DNA of 64,000 bases from Branchinecta lynchi (taxonomy: Eukaryota; Arthropoda; Branchiopoda; Anostraca; Branchinectidae): the NCBI GenBank assembly GCA_023053575.1, contig JAKZAP010000014.1, forward strand, positions 15,464,938 through 15,528,937, in the 5' to 3' direction. Position numbers and translations under genes: made by a program. The notes beneath the pieces were generated by a model. The model ran no database searches. It had not been told where the DNA came from and saw only the letters and a list, made by a program, of their open reading frames with translations. Below, piece by piece: positions 43,811-56,898 of the stretch (its first letter is position 1; each line of letters opens with the position of its first letter).

Positions 43811-45180
43811 GAATCCGAGTTATTATGCTAAATGACGAAAAAGAGGACAGAAAACTTAGTCTAATGTCTCCCATCACTTATGTTTTTGGGATTAAAAAAA
43901 AAAACATTCCTCTAGGTTTTTGCTACGTCCTTCCAAGACCTTGCGGTTTCCCCATGTCTTGCATTTGATTTCCGCAAATGTTTCCCGAGTCCCTGTTTGT
44001 CCTCGGGGCGAGACCTTAATTAATCCAAGTGCCAAAATAAAGCTCTCTCGGTGGAGACTGCTTATAAACTAGGTGACAGAGCAGAATCTCCAGTGTCGTC
44101 AACATAGCGGCTTGTCGTGGTTTGTAAATACCGGAAATGGGTCTCTTGAGTCGACGACCTCCTACGGCGCTACACCCACACCATCCTCTGAAATTACGAA
44201 GAAGAGGGAATAAAAACGAAGAAAAAAGAGAATGACTCCTATTTTAAGCTCGCTCGTCTTCTTGAGGCGAAGTGGAAAAACTCCTGCCACCCGAAAATCG
44301 GTCCCATTTATTTTACTGGTCCTGAAGAAATACTTTCAGACACCCAAGCATTGGCGGCTTACTAAGGAAATTTCCTTGTCGCTCTGAAAGGAAAGCTCGA
44401 AAAAGAGCGACGGGCATTGCAAGAACCAAGAATTCCGGCAAGGCCTCGGCGAATTCTTACACACAAAAAAAGAAGCTGAACTATTATTTAGCAGATTACA
44501 TAGTTAACCCTCGCCCACACCAAGTTTGTGGCCTTCATAAAACAAATTTTATGTGCGACATTTTAGTTCATCCGTCGTAAATAGCGAAATCTCTCGGTGG
44601 TAAAAACATGTTTATGTGCTGAAACAGCAAGGTATTCTTAAAGAGCAAGCTACAGCAGTCTTAGGTTAGTTCAAAAGATTTGTACCAAGTCTAGACAGAT
44701 TTCTGATCAAGGAAAGAAAGTAATGCACTCTAAAACGCCTCTACCCACTATTTGTTCTACCAAAAGAATAGGGACAAATTCCAACGAGTTGACGAGTTTT
44801 AAATGTGGAGTGATTTCCCACAGTAATTTCAACCAACATACCTCCCAAATTTCATCATCTGCGGGAAATACTGTTTTTCGGGATTTAGTCGGGGTACTCT
44901 GAAACCGGTCCCAAAAGGGATGAATCTGCATAAAGTTTAGATCCGTGTTATACCGACCTATGAGCACTGGCAAAAACCGAGGGTTCATTTCCCACCTGGC
45001 CCACCCTGTGGTTCTTATCGGCTTTTTGTTCTTGTTGAGGGTGATACTCAGAAGTCGTGTCTCTGAAAACTGGTACGATTTTCACATCGCTACCTTCGCA
45101 TAGTGTCTATACTGGCACATCCGGGCCATATCATAATTCTGCCTACAAAATTCTTCCGACCCCTAGAAGCGTTTGTCGCT
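43811..45180. other. Unassigned sequence
   Basis: The 93-residue antisense frame at 44707-44988 has no domain that I recognise and no clear splice sites in a shared phase. No repeat match seen. Confidence 0.45.
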
Positions 45181-45706
45181 GGGACCTACTAAAAACAGGA
45201 ACGGAGCGGAAGGGCACGGTGCAGGAGGAATTCGTACTAAAAGTGAGAACAGGTACTAAAACGGGAACGACATACTAAAATCGGGAAAGTTGCAACAAGA
45301 GAAACATTACTAAAAGCAGGAATTATGTACCGTCGTTTCGTCTTTTAGCAGATATTGCATGGAAAGAGTTCAAAATCAGTCCCACGCACGATACTTGCTC
45401 AAGTAGTCGTGTTCCTCCCTTTAGTCGAGTTAACCAACACACAACTAGGGAAGGACTTTCTTTAAGAACTATATCTCTCTATAACAAAGGACTATAAACT
45501 CTCACTGCTGCAGGAGGAACAAGTACTGCCCGAACAAGCCACTGAAAGAAGGAACGAAGTTGAATCTTTCCCCCTCTTAATAGTGTTCCTCCTGGTACTG
45601 GGTCCCCAATTTTAATGTGTTCATTTTTTAGTACGCTTTCTCGATTATAGAACTCATTCTTCCTAGATCGTGCCCTTCCGTTCCATTCCCATTTTTGGTC
45701 GATCCC
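45181..45706. mobile_element. Family Q foldback element, copy 2
   Basis: Ends GGGACCTACTAAAAACAGG and CCATTTTTGGTCGATCCC are inverted; ~75 bp of each arm match, including GCGGAAGGGCACG. The core repeats ACTAAAAnnGGGAAC-like units. The flanks TTTGTCGCT and TTCGTCAGA match at only five of nine, so the target duplication is decayed or absent. Confidence 0.72.
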
Positions 45707-47614
45707 TTCGTCAGACGTGCCAAAACATTCCTGGCCCGGACCCACCTCTAAGTAACCACAGTTGCTGGGACCACCTATACAGTTTCACCCAAATAGGATC
45801 ACCCACAGTATCTTGGTCGTTGCTTCTGATTTCTAAGGGCATGCTCGGGGCAACCAGTTTTCACTTCTGCCCTCACCTCTTGTATCCGCCCCCTTTCCGC
45901 CAACCCATAATCATTGTCATACATAGACAAGAGAGATAGTAAAAAACACATACGAGGGTGTACTTATGGGTTGCTTTTCTGCGGAGGATGCAACGTCTCC
46001 AAAATAAGAAGTAGTGGGCAGAAAATTGCAATTACCTGCACGAGATGAACAACCGATACCACCAGTGTAGGCGTGAACTGTCAGATGTGTTTCGCAGATG
46101 AGCGGGCGGAAACCAGAACAAAAGACTTCATTCCATCGACGTTGCAGTATTCGAGCACACACAATGACGTACACCTGGATATCGGGAACGACGATCGGCA
46201 ATACGATCCGGATGGAACTTGAAAAGGCGTAAGAACCTATGCTATCGATGTACCATTTAAGGCGTATTCTGGCGGTTCCCCGAGGATTCCTTTTGATTCC
46301 CCGCGTTTTTGTTTGTCCCAGACACCCCGTAAACACCATCACTAAGAAGGACTACAATTCAGATTCGAAGAGAAATCAATTTTGGGATTTGCTTGTGGTT
46401 TTTTTTTTTTTGAAAAAACATATATTAGAGACAAATAACAATTTCTGAGATCAATCTTGAGTTAGGTTATGGTTTGAAACTATTTTGAGAAAAGTATCTA
46501 TTTCACTGTAGTTAGGATTTTTTAAATTTTGAAGTATTAAAGGAGTTGTATCATAAGCGTTCTAGCACTTGCAATGTCTAGAACCCCCCACCCAAGACCC
46601 AAGATGAAGCCACGAATCGATCCGACCACTGGGTCATGTAGTGGCGCGGGTCGGAAGTGCCCGACATGGGGAGGCAGGGATCATAGTTTGACTATGGATC
46701 TAACAAAATATTTTTATTGTAGCAGGCATATAGAAATTGTGTAGAAAAATCAAACTAATTATTTGCAGTACCGATTTCTTTCAGTATTTTGTTTTCTGTT
46801 TTTTCTTGTTAATTCCAGTAAGTCCAGAGAATTAAGTATGTAAACTAGATCAAAATAAATAGCCGTAAATTATACTAAATTCGGTACAGTGATTTCTTGA
46901 AGATTCTGAAACTGAGCTAAATAGTATACAGCTTCCGAGACCAAAAATGTCAAAGTGGCCGATGATCTCTTCTTCCGACATACATATCTAATTCCTCATG
47001 GTGATATAGTTGTTTTAATCCTCGTACACGCCATTCGATCTTCTCGAAGGTTGTAGTAACTCCTTTGACCACCGCGGGGAGATCAATGAATAGTTAATTA
47101 GCAATGGCGGACTTGCTTTCAGGAGTGACTTGTTTTCAAGTAGTTTGTGGATAACGTTGGCTATCGTAAGGATTTTGAGGACAACAAAGGTAACAGTGTG
47201 TTCATAAAAATCCGACCCATCGAAAAATGATGTTGGCTCCCACCTTCTCAGCCCATGTGAATCAAAGACTTTAACAATGTAAAATTAATTAAAATCCTTC
47301 AGAATAAAGAAAATGCATAAAGTTCATCCAGACTGTTTCCGTTAACTGGATTTTTTTGTGTATAACAAAATCTATTTTGGAAGCACTACCCTTGTTCTCG
47401 CTGTTTCCCGTACGCGGAGTCCACGTGGAGTGACTCCCTCTATTCTCGCCGTTCCCCCAGAATAAGCCTTTAGAGATCCCACCACTGTGGGAAAGTTAGA
47501 AGGGGTTTCCAGAAGTCTTACGGTAAGCTAAAGTGCCAAGAGAGAGGAGGGATCGAAAGAACCTTTTCAGACATATGTCCTGCCATTTTGGGATTCCAGC
47601 CAGCAGGACAGGTC
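45707..47614. other. Unassigned sequence
   Basis: The 141-residue antisense frame (45917-46342) has no recognised domain; it is noted in the rejected list. The part at 46430-46900 is AT-rich. Confidence 0.45.
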
Positions 47615-47945
47615 ACAGAAGCCAGGGGCGTCACGACTGGGGGGGGGACGGCCCCCCCCCCAAATGCTGTCGGCCAGTCGGTAAAAAATAACCGAGTCGG
47701 CGCGAGGCGCCGCGATTTTTCGTCAAAACGGTTGATTTTCTTATGAAAACAGTCGTTTTTTTCTGAAAATCAGTTAATTTTTCTGAAAATCAGTAAATTT
47801 TCTTCAGAAATGTCATTTTTGTTGTTGAAAACAATGGTTTTTTTCGCAGAAAAGTCGGTAAAAATTACCAGCCAGTCGGTAAATGCCTCGTCCCCCCCCC
47901 CCCCACCACCCAAACATTTTGGCTGGTAAAGCCTCTGACAGAGGC
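47615..47945. mobile_element. hAT-type MITE (family I relative)
   Basis: Flanks ACAGAAGC (47615-47622) and ACAGAGGC (47938-47945) differ by one base. The 315-bp element starts CAGGGGCGTCACGAC and ends GGTAAAGCCTCTG. G-runs and C-runs lie inside each end. The interior repeats AAAATCAGT(T/A)AATTTTTCTG units. Confidence 0.87.
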
Positions 47946-48639
47946 AACTCTCGTGTCGAAATTCACAAAACATAATTACTATCATGGCTTGGCGTAAGCT
48001 TACTCCCATCACGAGGGACTCATATCGCTAGGGACTCCCATAGCGGGGTTTTTGTCCCACAGAGCGTCTTGTGGGTAAATTTTCAAGTCCCGCCATCACA
48101 AAATGAACCCATCAAGAGGTAACGTGACGCTCCTGTCGGTGTAAAGGGCAATCAAGAGTGAAACCTAATTAAGGTTAACGTAGACTGTAATATTGGATAC
48201 GTTACTATAGCCTCATGGACCCGGAACGCTCTAACTATCATCACTATCATCAACAAGGAACTATGATTCTAGAGTCTCACGGATGCCAAATTCGCCAATT
48301 ATTATCACCATCATCAACACAGAATTCCTTTTAAGAGTTTATGGAGATTCAATTGGGGAGTTGCTGGTGTAGTTGTTTCCTTGAAAACAAATTGCAGGCT
48401 TAGTTCCTGTGATCAGTCGTTAGTTTAATTGTGGGATAATATTGGTGTTGAGAAATAGGCGTTTGCTTTGTTCTCACTATGAGATTTCTTTGTTTATGAC
48501 GCAGTTGTACAACAACAAAAAAAGAAAAGGAAATGACCAATTGCGTCACCTCAATCAGCCTGACATAGATCTGGGTATTTTTGAACAAAATCCATACGGA
48601 GGTATTCCCCGTGTTCTCGTTCTTTCCCATTATATACCA
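47946..48639. other. Unassigned sequence
   Basis: No supported feature; the 72-residue frame at 48442 is not recognised. Confidence 0.4.
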
Positions 48640-48930
48640 TTTTATATACAGAGGACCTAAAATGCCTTATTGTTTTCTTTTAACTATTTTAAACTTGAGA
48701 CCCTCCATCATAGACGGGAGAGGCTGTGCAGAGATTTTGGTATGAAGTCCCTACAGAACCTCTCCTTCCGCTCCCTTCTGCCGCCTCTCTTCCAACCTCA
48801 ACGTTTGCGTCCGCAAAGAGCGTGTGCGGAGCGAATACCCAAGCTAGAACCCCGTTACTACCGTACGGAGCGGTACCGTAATAGTGTTATCCCTAAATTT
48901 GTACATATTTTCAACAAAGAGGTTTAGTCA
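48640..48930 (+). pseudogene. LINE polyprotein C-terminus (Jockey/CR1-like)
   Basis: The frame from 48670 reads LHHRRERLCRDFGMKSLQN, FRSLLPP, LRPQRACAERIPK and RYRNSVIPKFVHIFN before a stop at 48925. L-x-x-R-R-E-x-L-C-x-x-F, L-R and R-Y-x-N-S-x-I-P-x-x-V-x-x-x-N in this order are typical of the end of Jockey/CR1-type LINE proteins. The piece has no stops inside. RT domain is absent. Confidence 0.82.
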
Positions 48931-48984
48931 TTCTTGTGTGTGTCTCACTTCTATGTTTTTGTGTTAGGCCATATTCAGTTTGAA
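48931..48984. other. LINE 3' flank
   Basis: Short sequence after the LINE stop. Confidence 0.35.
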
Positions 48985-51900
48985 CTAGACCTACGTTGCC
49001 CGGGCAACGTGAAGTGTTGCGGCAACCTTTGTCCGGCTTTGCCGGCTAAAGTGTTGCGAGAGCAACACTTTGGTTTTGTTTCTTCGCTGTTGGTTAAATG
49101 CTGAAATTGTCAACTTATCGAAGCTTTTAAAACGGTATGTTCTAAAAAGAATAATCACATAATCAAAAGCTGTTCTTTAGCGTTGTAAAACCAACAACAA
49201 AACAATATCGGAAGAAGGCTATCCGTAACGTTTCAGGATTAAAATACCACAGATGACACTATTAATTATTACAAAACTACCTTATTGTTTTACATTATCG
49301 TATCGTTTGTACCCGTTGCGTAAACAATTAATCCTAGGTTATAGCGATAGACCATCGATACAAACTTTCTTACTGTCATATTTACAGAAATCGAATACAA
49401 TGTGCACCAATTTTCAAAAATTTCTAGCCCCTCGTGAACCGATCTTACTTACAAGTCCGTCTCCCGTGATTGACATCAAATTCATCGGAAACAAATAATG
49501 GATACACCAGCTAGCAAAAGTTGCAAACCCCTCATCGCTGAAGATGGTTATAGCATAAAAGCCGATTATTACTTACAAGTCCCATGCATGTCTTACAATT
49601 GGGAACAAAATTGTTCTTACCATCGAATACACCTGAGACAAATAACAGATATGCCAACTAGCAAAAGCTGCAAACTCCTCGTTGCCGAAGATGATTATGA
49701 GCTAACAGTCGACTGTTGCTTACAGTCGACTGTTGCTTACAAGTCCCTTACATGTCTCACAACTGGTATCGCCTATTTTTGGTTTCAGTGTGTACCTTAC
49801 TCCTGAAGTTGTCAACCCCTTGAAACTTTCAAACTGGTTTATCTCATGAAGGATTTTTGTTCAAAAAAATGGATGGCATATATTTTGATCCTTCTTACTT
49901 TATTTACTTACTTACTTTATTTACTTCTTACTTACAAGTCCGTCTCCCGTGATTGACATCAAATTCACCGGAAACAAGTAATGGATATACCAGCTATCAA
50001 AAGTTGCAAGCCCCTCATCGCTGACGATGATTATAGCATAAGCTTTTTAAACGGGATGTTCTAAAAAAATTAATCACATGATCAAAAGGTATTCTTCAGC
50101 GTTGTAAAAACAACAACAAAATAATATAGGAAGAAGGGACTAAATTAACTTGGCAGTCAGTTGTACTTTATCCTTTTCAATCGTAGACATCGTGACGGAT
50201 GAAAACTTGGAACAATATCTTATATGATCTAGTTGGTAATAGAAAGCTATCCGTAACTTTTCAGGATTAAAATACCATAGATGACACTATTAATTCTTAT
50301 GAAACTACCTCATTGCTTTACATTTTCGTTTGTATCCGTTGTGTAAACAGTTAATCCTCGGTTACATTGATAGACCATCGACACAAACTTTCTTACCGTC
50401 AGATTTATAGAAATTGAATACAATGTGCACCCATTTGCAAAAATTCCTAGCCCCTCGTGAACCGATTCCTACCTACAACTCCCTCTCCCGTGATATACAT
50501 TAAGTTAACCGGAAACAAATAATTGGTACACCAGCTAGCAAAAGCTGCAAACCCATCATCGCAGAAGATGATTGTAGCATAACAGCCGATTATTACTTAC
50601 AAGTCCCTTGCATATCTTACCATTGGGAACCAAATTGTTCTTACCATCGAAAAGGAGCAAAGGATAAGCTCTAGTTTCTTTAGCAATGAGAGAACTTCTA
50701 AAGTTTAAGAGTTCATCTGATACCATTTCTCTACCGCAAACCCAAGGGCAAAAAAACGAATGATAAACTCAGCTGAAATCGCGTACACAAATGGATAGTT
50801 GCGTAAACAGTTAATCCTAGGTTACAGCGACAGACCATCGATACAAACTTTCTACCGTCAGGTTTATAGAAATCGAATACAATGTGCACCAATTTACAAA
50901 AGTTCTAGCCCCTCGTGAACCGATTCTTACTTACAAGTCTCTCTCCCGTGATAGACATCAAGTTCACCGGATAAAAATAATGGGTACACTAGCGAGCAGA
51001 AGTTGTAAACCCCTCATCCCTGAAGGTGATTGTAGCATACAATGTGCACCCAATTGCAAAAATTCCTAGCCACTCGTGAACCGATTCCTACTTACAAGTC
51101 CCTCTCCCGTGATATACATTAACCCTTAAACGAAAACAAATAATGGGTACACCAGCTAGCAAAAGTTGCAAACCCATCATCGCAGAAGATGATTGTAGCA
51201 TAACAGCCGATTATTACTTACAAGTCCCTTGCATATCTTACCATTGGGAACCAAATTGTTCTTACCATCGAATACACCGGAAACAAATAACAGGTACACC
51301 AACTAGCAAAAGCGGCAAACCCCTCATTACCAAAGATGATTATGAGCCAACAGTCGACTGTTGCTTAAAAGTCCCCTACATGTCTCATAACAGGTATCGC
51401 CTATTTTTGTTTTCGTGTACCTTACTACTGAAGTTGTCAACCCCTTTGAAATTTTCCAACTGGTGTATCTCATGAAGGAATTTTTGTACCAAAAAATGGA
51501 TGACATATACTTTGATCAGCTCATCAATGGCTATCGATTGCCGTCGAAAAAAAAATTCTACCTGTCTTAGTTCAAAAGTTGACTTTTTTGCCGTGGGCCA
51601 ACTTTCTAACGTCACGACTTAGAAAGGAGCAAAGGATAAGCTCTAGTTTCTTTAGCAATGAGAGAACTTTTAAAGTTTAAGGGGCACATCTGATACCGTT
51701 ACTCTACCGCAAACCCAAGTGCAAAATTTTTTTTTAATAAACTCAGCTGGAATCGTCGCAGACATGGACAGAAACAATAGATGGCAGCACTTTCGGACCC
51801 GTGGGAAAAACCCACTTTTTTGTCTCTGTAGATTTTTCTATTTATCACTCAAAGAAGATATGTTGGCTGTGGGGCCGGGTAACTGCCGCATATATTTAAC

Positions 51901-52320
51901 ACTTATAGATTTTAGTCCATCTTCAATTTGAAACTGGTGCCTGCCTGCTAGCGTGCTAGAACGGAGCTTTCCACTCGAAAGCAGAAACATGGTTTGATGA
52001 AACGAAAGGTTCGCTACACAACTTGAGATGGTCCTCTCCGACATAGGCTATACAACTCCACTTCACTTCGCAAACCGTAGGCTCTGGCTCGATGACAAGC
52101 AAAAACCATCCTTATTGGCCCCAGGCAAGAGTTCTACGGAGCTTTCCAAAATGTAATGTCATATTCATCAATCCGGCCTAAGGTCCACACTTTCCGTAAA
52201 AACCGCACAGGTTAGACCCTTCCCAGTTACCAGGAATAAAATGAAATCGGAGTCATAGGAAAAAAAAAAAAAAAAAAAAAAAAAAAACAGGACAAAACCA
52301 AAGTGTTGCTCTCGCAACAC
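48985..52320 (+). mobile_element. Family H element, copy 2, with tandem interior
   Basis: The left end has a hairpin GTGTTGCGAGAGCAACAC followed by TTTGGTTTTGT (49051-49079). The right end (52291-52320) is its reverse complement. The interior repeats 0.5-1 kb blocks: AGACCATCGATACAAACTTTCT at about 49350, 50370 and 50830; CACCAGCTAGCAAAAG(T/C)TGCAAAC at about 49505, 50528 and 51158; AAAGGAGCAAAGGATAAGCTC at about 50652 and 51626. An A-run of about 28 lies at 52260-52287 near the right end. Inverted hairpin ends and a tandem body recall the A and F families; class not fixed. Confidence 0.75.
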
Positions 52321-53555
52321 AATTATTCATCTTGATATTATGACAGGCATTATTGATTTGCCTTCGTGTATATTGACGTATTCAACACGCCATTTGGCCC
52401 CAAGCCACGATATGTGTTGATATTTGAAATAAACTGAAACTGAAACTAAACCATCCGACGTGTCCCTACAGAGTGACTTCTTATATCCTCATGGCTCCTC
52501 TTGACTCCCCAAGGAGTGCCCGGGGAACGACGAGAATACCCTTGAAGTTCATATTGTCCCTTCATATAAAGTTATTGGCGTACTTCCTTCTAAGACAATA
52601 TGTTTCTTTACGGCAAAATTTAGACCACAATCCAAACTTTATTTTTAATTTCAAAATTTCCAACAACAGTGGAGGCAACTCAATATCCTCTGCAACGAGC
52701 TTAAAATCCCTAGATCCATAAACTCAATCAACTCATCGATTTTTCCGTAGAAGACCGAGCATCAGATCTACAAAGCCCTAGTCAGTGTCATCCTGGAAAA
52801 GAAAATCTACCAGTAGCGGCGATTGTAATCTGCCGTGCCCAAAAGAAAGGCCGAAAGGGACCGACGCAACGTTGGACCCAGTGGCTCTACAGTTTTGGAT
52901 TGGATTGGCATCCTACAAATACCGCTACACCTTATTCTAACCAAACTAAACTCTCTGTTCGAAATTCGAACGCTTCACGTACATAAGGCGTTTTTCTGTG
53001 CTCTCACAATCGGTTTGTGGGTCGACTGTGGTTCGAAAAGAGTGTTTCCGCGGTCTTTTGTGCGGCCCACAAGTTTGTTTCCGCGACCAACAAGACTTAC
53101 GTGGCTCGCTTTGTGGCTCAAATTTGACAAACAACTGGCGAGGTGATTGTCGATTTTGTGGCTCGATTCTGGCGGGAAATTCAAATTAAGCAGCAAAATA
53201 GAGTCTAAACAATAAAGCTAACTACTTTTTCAACCATATAGACTTAAAACTGAGGATTTTTTTTGTTGCATAGAATGGTCTGTTTTTTCAGATTTTACAT
53301 GAATTTTATTTTTATTTTCAGATATTTGAAATTACAGCCACAAAAATTAAACAAAACGGTGTTTCAGCGGATTTCACCTTGTGGCTGCACAAAATCGTAT
53401 CTCCGCGACAAACACACAGAAGTGTGTGGCCCAGAACTATGTCGCGGAAAAACAGTCGACGGTTCCAAAATGTGATAATCTCGAAGAGTTCTTAGAAGTG
53501 ACGAACTGGAGCAACCAGTGCAGCGATACAGGGTATTCCAACTTAGCCTAGAGTG
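52321..53555. other. Unassigned sequence with a LINE-like 3' tail
   Basis: TTTGAAATAAACTGAAACTGAAAC at about 52423-52446 looks like a LINE 3' end with a short tandem tail. The frame at 52835-53146 is not recognised. Confidence 0.45.
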
Positions 53556-53842
53556 ACCCTAGGTTCACGCAGACGTTCACACTGAGGCGATATCGGTCAT
53601 CGCCGAGATTTTCGTCGCCAAACTCGGCGATTTCTGTTGCTTCGTCAGGGGAATTTCAATGTTGGGAAAATTCAACTTTAATCGGGCGACAGTACGATTT
53701 TATGCACGCAACAGCAACCTTTCGCGTTAAATTCTGTTGCCCATAAAAATTCAGTGCTGACATCCAGGAGATAAAAAACTTCTGTCGCTGCGACTGAAAA
53801 ATCTCGTTCATCGCCGCGATTTGCTCTGTGTGAACCTAGGGT
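53556..53842 (+). mobile_element. Family K MITE, copy 2
   Basis: 287 bp, starts ACCCTAGGTTCACGCAGACG and ends CTGTGTGAACCTAGGGT. It is the same length as copy 1 and aligns along its length (for example CATCGCCGAG, CTTTAATCGGGCGACAGT). TA follows it; the left flank is TG. Confidence 0.87.
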
Positions 53843-54117
53843 TAGTTCCATGGCATAATAAAGGAGGAAGTATCTTCTTTGCTCCTGTAAATTTGAAACA
53901 TGTCGCTTACAAACTTTTCGAAAAACAAAGTCGACATTTATTACCTTCCAGGACGAGGTTCGTAGATTTCAAGGAACAGGCTTCGCCTGGCGGGGAACGC
54001 CAAGTGGAACAAACTACTAGACACGAGCATCAGAGGATCTCATTGTGGATATCTAATGGATATCCATAAAGAATGTCATTTCAATTTGATCAGTCTCGAA
54101 GTTCCAAGCAGTCTAAT
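53843..54117. other. Unassigned sequence
   Basis: No supported feature. Confidence 0.4.
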
Positions 54118-54260
54118 CTCCACAGTTGACGTATCGACAGCCTGACGAGGACCTTTACCAAGAGGGGCCGAAATATTGCTGCCAAAGCATTTGTAACTGG
54201 TGAAAGTATCCGTTCTATCCATTTTTTGAATACAGTCAGCTTGGGCTGTAGGAGTATTGT
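54118..54260 (+). repeat. Family D fragment with CTGACGA and GAAA boxes
   Basis: CTGACGA (54142-54148), GGACCTTTACCAAGAGGGGCC, GAAA (54170-54173), then TATTGCTGCCAAAGCATTTGTA. The order is that of a hammerhead core, but the flanking stem I pairs poorly here. CAGTCAGCTTGGGCTGTAGG follows, as in the copy at 20262. Confidence 0.65.
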
Positions 54261-54432
54261 TTACTAAACATGTTGCCATGGCCCTGCGGCTTTTTTTGCA
54301 AATATAAACCACATCATATCATATGTATTTAGTCTCCAGGGACATTGTTTGTGTATCCTGGTTGGGTCCTGTTCTGTTCCAGCTACCCCTATGAGAGGCC
54401 GCTCCTTTCTGGGCTAGGCCATCTTTATTTGT
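54261..54432. other. Spacer
   Basis: ATGTTGCCATGGCCCTGCGG near 54270 resembles, reversed, 21083-21102. Confidence 0.4.
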
Positions 54433-55863
54433 ATGGCACTTGCCTTCCGGCCAAGTGCCATATACCGATCACTTTTCCGTCGGTCGGTCTGTCGGTCGGT
54501 CGGTTAGTCCGGTGATCGCGAGTTAGGGTACTTCCAGATGTGCTAGGACGATGAAACATGGCAGGCATATTAGAGACCCAACCAAACTAACTAGGATATA
54601 GTCACTTGCCAAATCCGACCATCGTGGGGGGAGAGGGAGGTTGTGGAATCCAGAAAATAGGGGCATGCATAACTTTCGAATGGCTGATCGGATCTTAATG
54701 AAACTTGATACCTGGGAAGACCTCGTGGTCTCATCTCAAGTCCAGACTGGATCCGATGAATCTGAGCGGGGGCCGGAAATCGTGTGAAACTCTCCGAGTG
54801 GAGCGATCGGGATATTCGAGATGAAACTTGGTGGAAAGAACTAGCACAAGCTCTAGATAAATAACTGACAAAACTGGACCGGATTCGGACACTGTGGGGG
54901 GAGTTGGGGGGGGGTCTGGAATTCCGGCGATCCGTAATTGATGTACTTCAAGGTGGGCTAGGACGATAAAACTTGTCAGGCATATCAGAGACCCGACCAG
55001 ATTAAACTGGAAACAGTCACTCGCCCGATCCGACCGTCGCGGGGGGAGGGGGAGACGGCGGAATCCGGAAATTAGTGGCATGCATAACTTTCGAACGGGT
55101 TATCGGATCTTAATAAAACTTGATATCTTGAAAAAACTCATGTCTCAGATGTCCCATTTCAAGTGCGGACCGGATCCGATGAACTGGTGGGGGGGACCGG
55201 AAATCTTGTGGTACGCATAGAGTGGAGCGATCAGGATGAAACTTGGTGGGAAGTACAGGCACAAGTCCTAACTGCATTAGTGACAGAATCGGACCGGATT
55301 CGGGTAACGAGCGGGGGGCTGCAGGGGGGTGTCCGGAATTCCGGTGATCAGAGTTAAGGTACTCCCAGCTGTGATAGGACGATAAACTTTGCTGGAGCAT
55401 TAGAGACTTGACATCATTGAGTTAGACATCGTCACTTCTCCAATCCGACCATTCCTTAAAGGACTCATCTTAACCGCAAGTTACAAAAAATACTTTTAAA
55501 CAAAATTTACTTTTTCAAGATCGGCATGAGTACATGAAACTTTCTGCCTCAAGGGTTTGCTTAGAAATTGATTTTTAGCAGCCTTAAAGCGCGCATTTTA
55601 ACCGAAAAGTGAAAAAAAAACACTTTTGACCATCACTTCCATCCTCTGACCCAGCCTTGCAAGTTCGGCGCATCTTACCCGAATACTTCCATCTGACCCA
55701 GCCTTGCCGGTTCCGATTTCCTTCTTTTTTCCTTTTGCTTTCTGTCTCCTATTTTCTATTTAAAGTGGAACCATAGGATGAATTTTCAGCCACTTCATTT
55801 TTTCTTGTTGGGGTATTTGTTACTACATATGCTTGCAAGTGCCATATGAGCTTACAGCTCTTG
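54433..55863 (+). mobile_element. Family F element, full copy
   Basis: About 1431 bp. The left end has ATGGCACTTGCCTTCCGGCC then AAGTGCCATAT, followed by a (CGGT)n-type microsatellite at 54478-54503. The right end is CAAGTGCCATATGAGCTTAC then AGCTCTTG. The core has repeated ~250-bp units with CGATCCGACC, TGGTGGGAAG, GGACCGGAT and GGAATTCCGG blocks. Confidence 0.85.
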
Positions 55864-55999
55864 TTATTATGTCCAATGTATTCTCTCGCTCTCTCTCTAA
55901 TGTTAATAATCTGCTTTCAAATTGCACTATATCAGCGTCCATGCTTTGAGAACTGACTTGTCAAGTTCTTCAGATGTAGCTTCTGAAGTTCGCATGTAC
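55864..55999. other. Spacer between F and A elements
   Basis: A short CT run (55886-55898) is all that stands out. Confidence 0.4.
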
Positions 56000-56898
56000 T
56001 TTTTGGGATCCCAAAACGTAAGTGGAGGGATACCTATAACATCACAAAAGTTGTCCGTCTGTCCGTCCGTCAGTCTGTCCGTCTGTACGCACTATAACTC
56101 TCGAAGGGAATGAGATATTTTGATGAAACTTGGTGTTAGGATTGTTTGGGTCAAGAGTAAGGTCAAGTTCGTAGATGGGCTCTGTAGCCCTACATTTAGG
56201 GGTGGGGGAGGGGGTTTAGTTTAAGGGGCAAATGAAATGTTTTTAAACATATAATGTGATCGATTATGGGGTAAGAAGACATGCTGAACAGGATGGTGAA
56301 AACCATTTTGTCATCGGATAAGTAGTTCTCTCTTATATTTGAAGTTGATTAGATGTTCGATTTAGGGATAAGAAGACATGCTGAACACGGTGGTGAAAAC
56401 CATTTTCTCGCCGGGCAAGTAGTTCGCCCGGAATTCGGCCCAAACCGGAGAGTTTGTTCCAAGTAAAAGTTTTATTTGAAGTTGATTAGATGTTCGATTA
56501 AGGGGTAAGAAGACATGCTGAACCCTTATGTGAACATTATTTTCTACCAGGACAACTTTTTCAGCCGGAATCAGGCCAAACCGGAAAATTTGTTAAAAGC
56601 AAAAGTTTTATTTGAAGTTGATTAGATGACAGATTTAGGGGTAAGAAGACACGCTGAATCTGTATATGACAATCTTTTTTTTTTACCTGGACATATAGTT
56701 CGCTTGGAATCGGGTTGAAACCGGATTTTTTTTTTATAAGTTAAAGTTTTACTTGAAGTTGATTAGATGTTCTTTATACGGATAAGGACATACGCTGAAT
56801 TCGTTTCTGAACTTTCTGGACAAGTATGGTAGTTCGTTCGCAATTGTCTGGATCAAATTTTAGATTTTTGGGATCCCATCGAAACCTTTGGTCTTGTT
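56000..56898 (+). mobile_element. Family A element, full copy
   Basis: About 900 bp. Left end TTTTTGGGATCCCAAAACG, right end TTTTTGGGATCCCATCGAAACC then TTTGGTCTTG. GTCCGTCTGTCC units lie near 56051-56082 and about four core units follow. Confidence 0.87.

Noticed and set aside
45917..46342. 141-residue minus-strand frame as a possible 5' exon of the collagen gene
   Set aside because: No signal peptide, no domain and no clear donor in the phase needed by the exon at 37411-37496.
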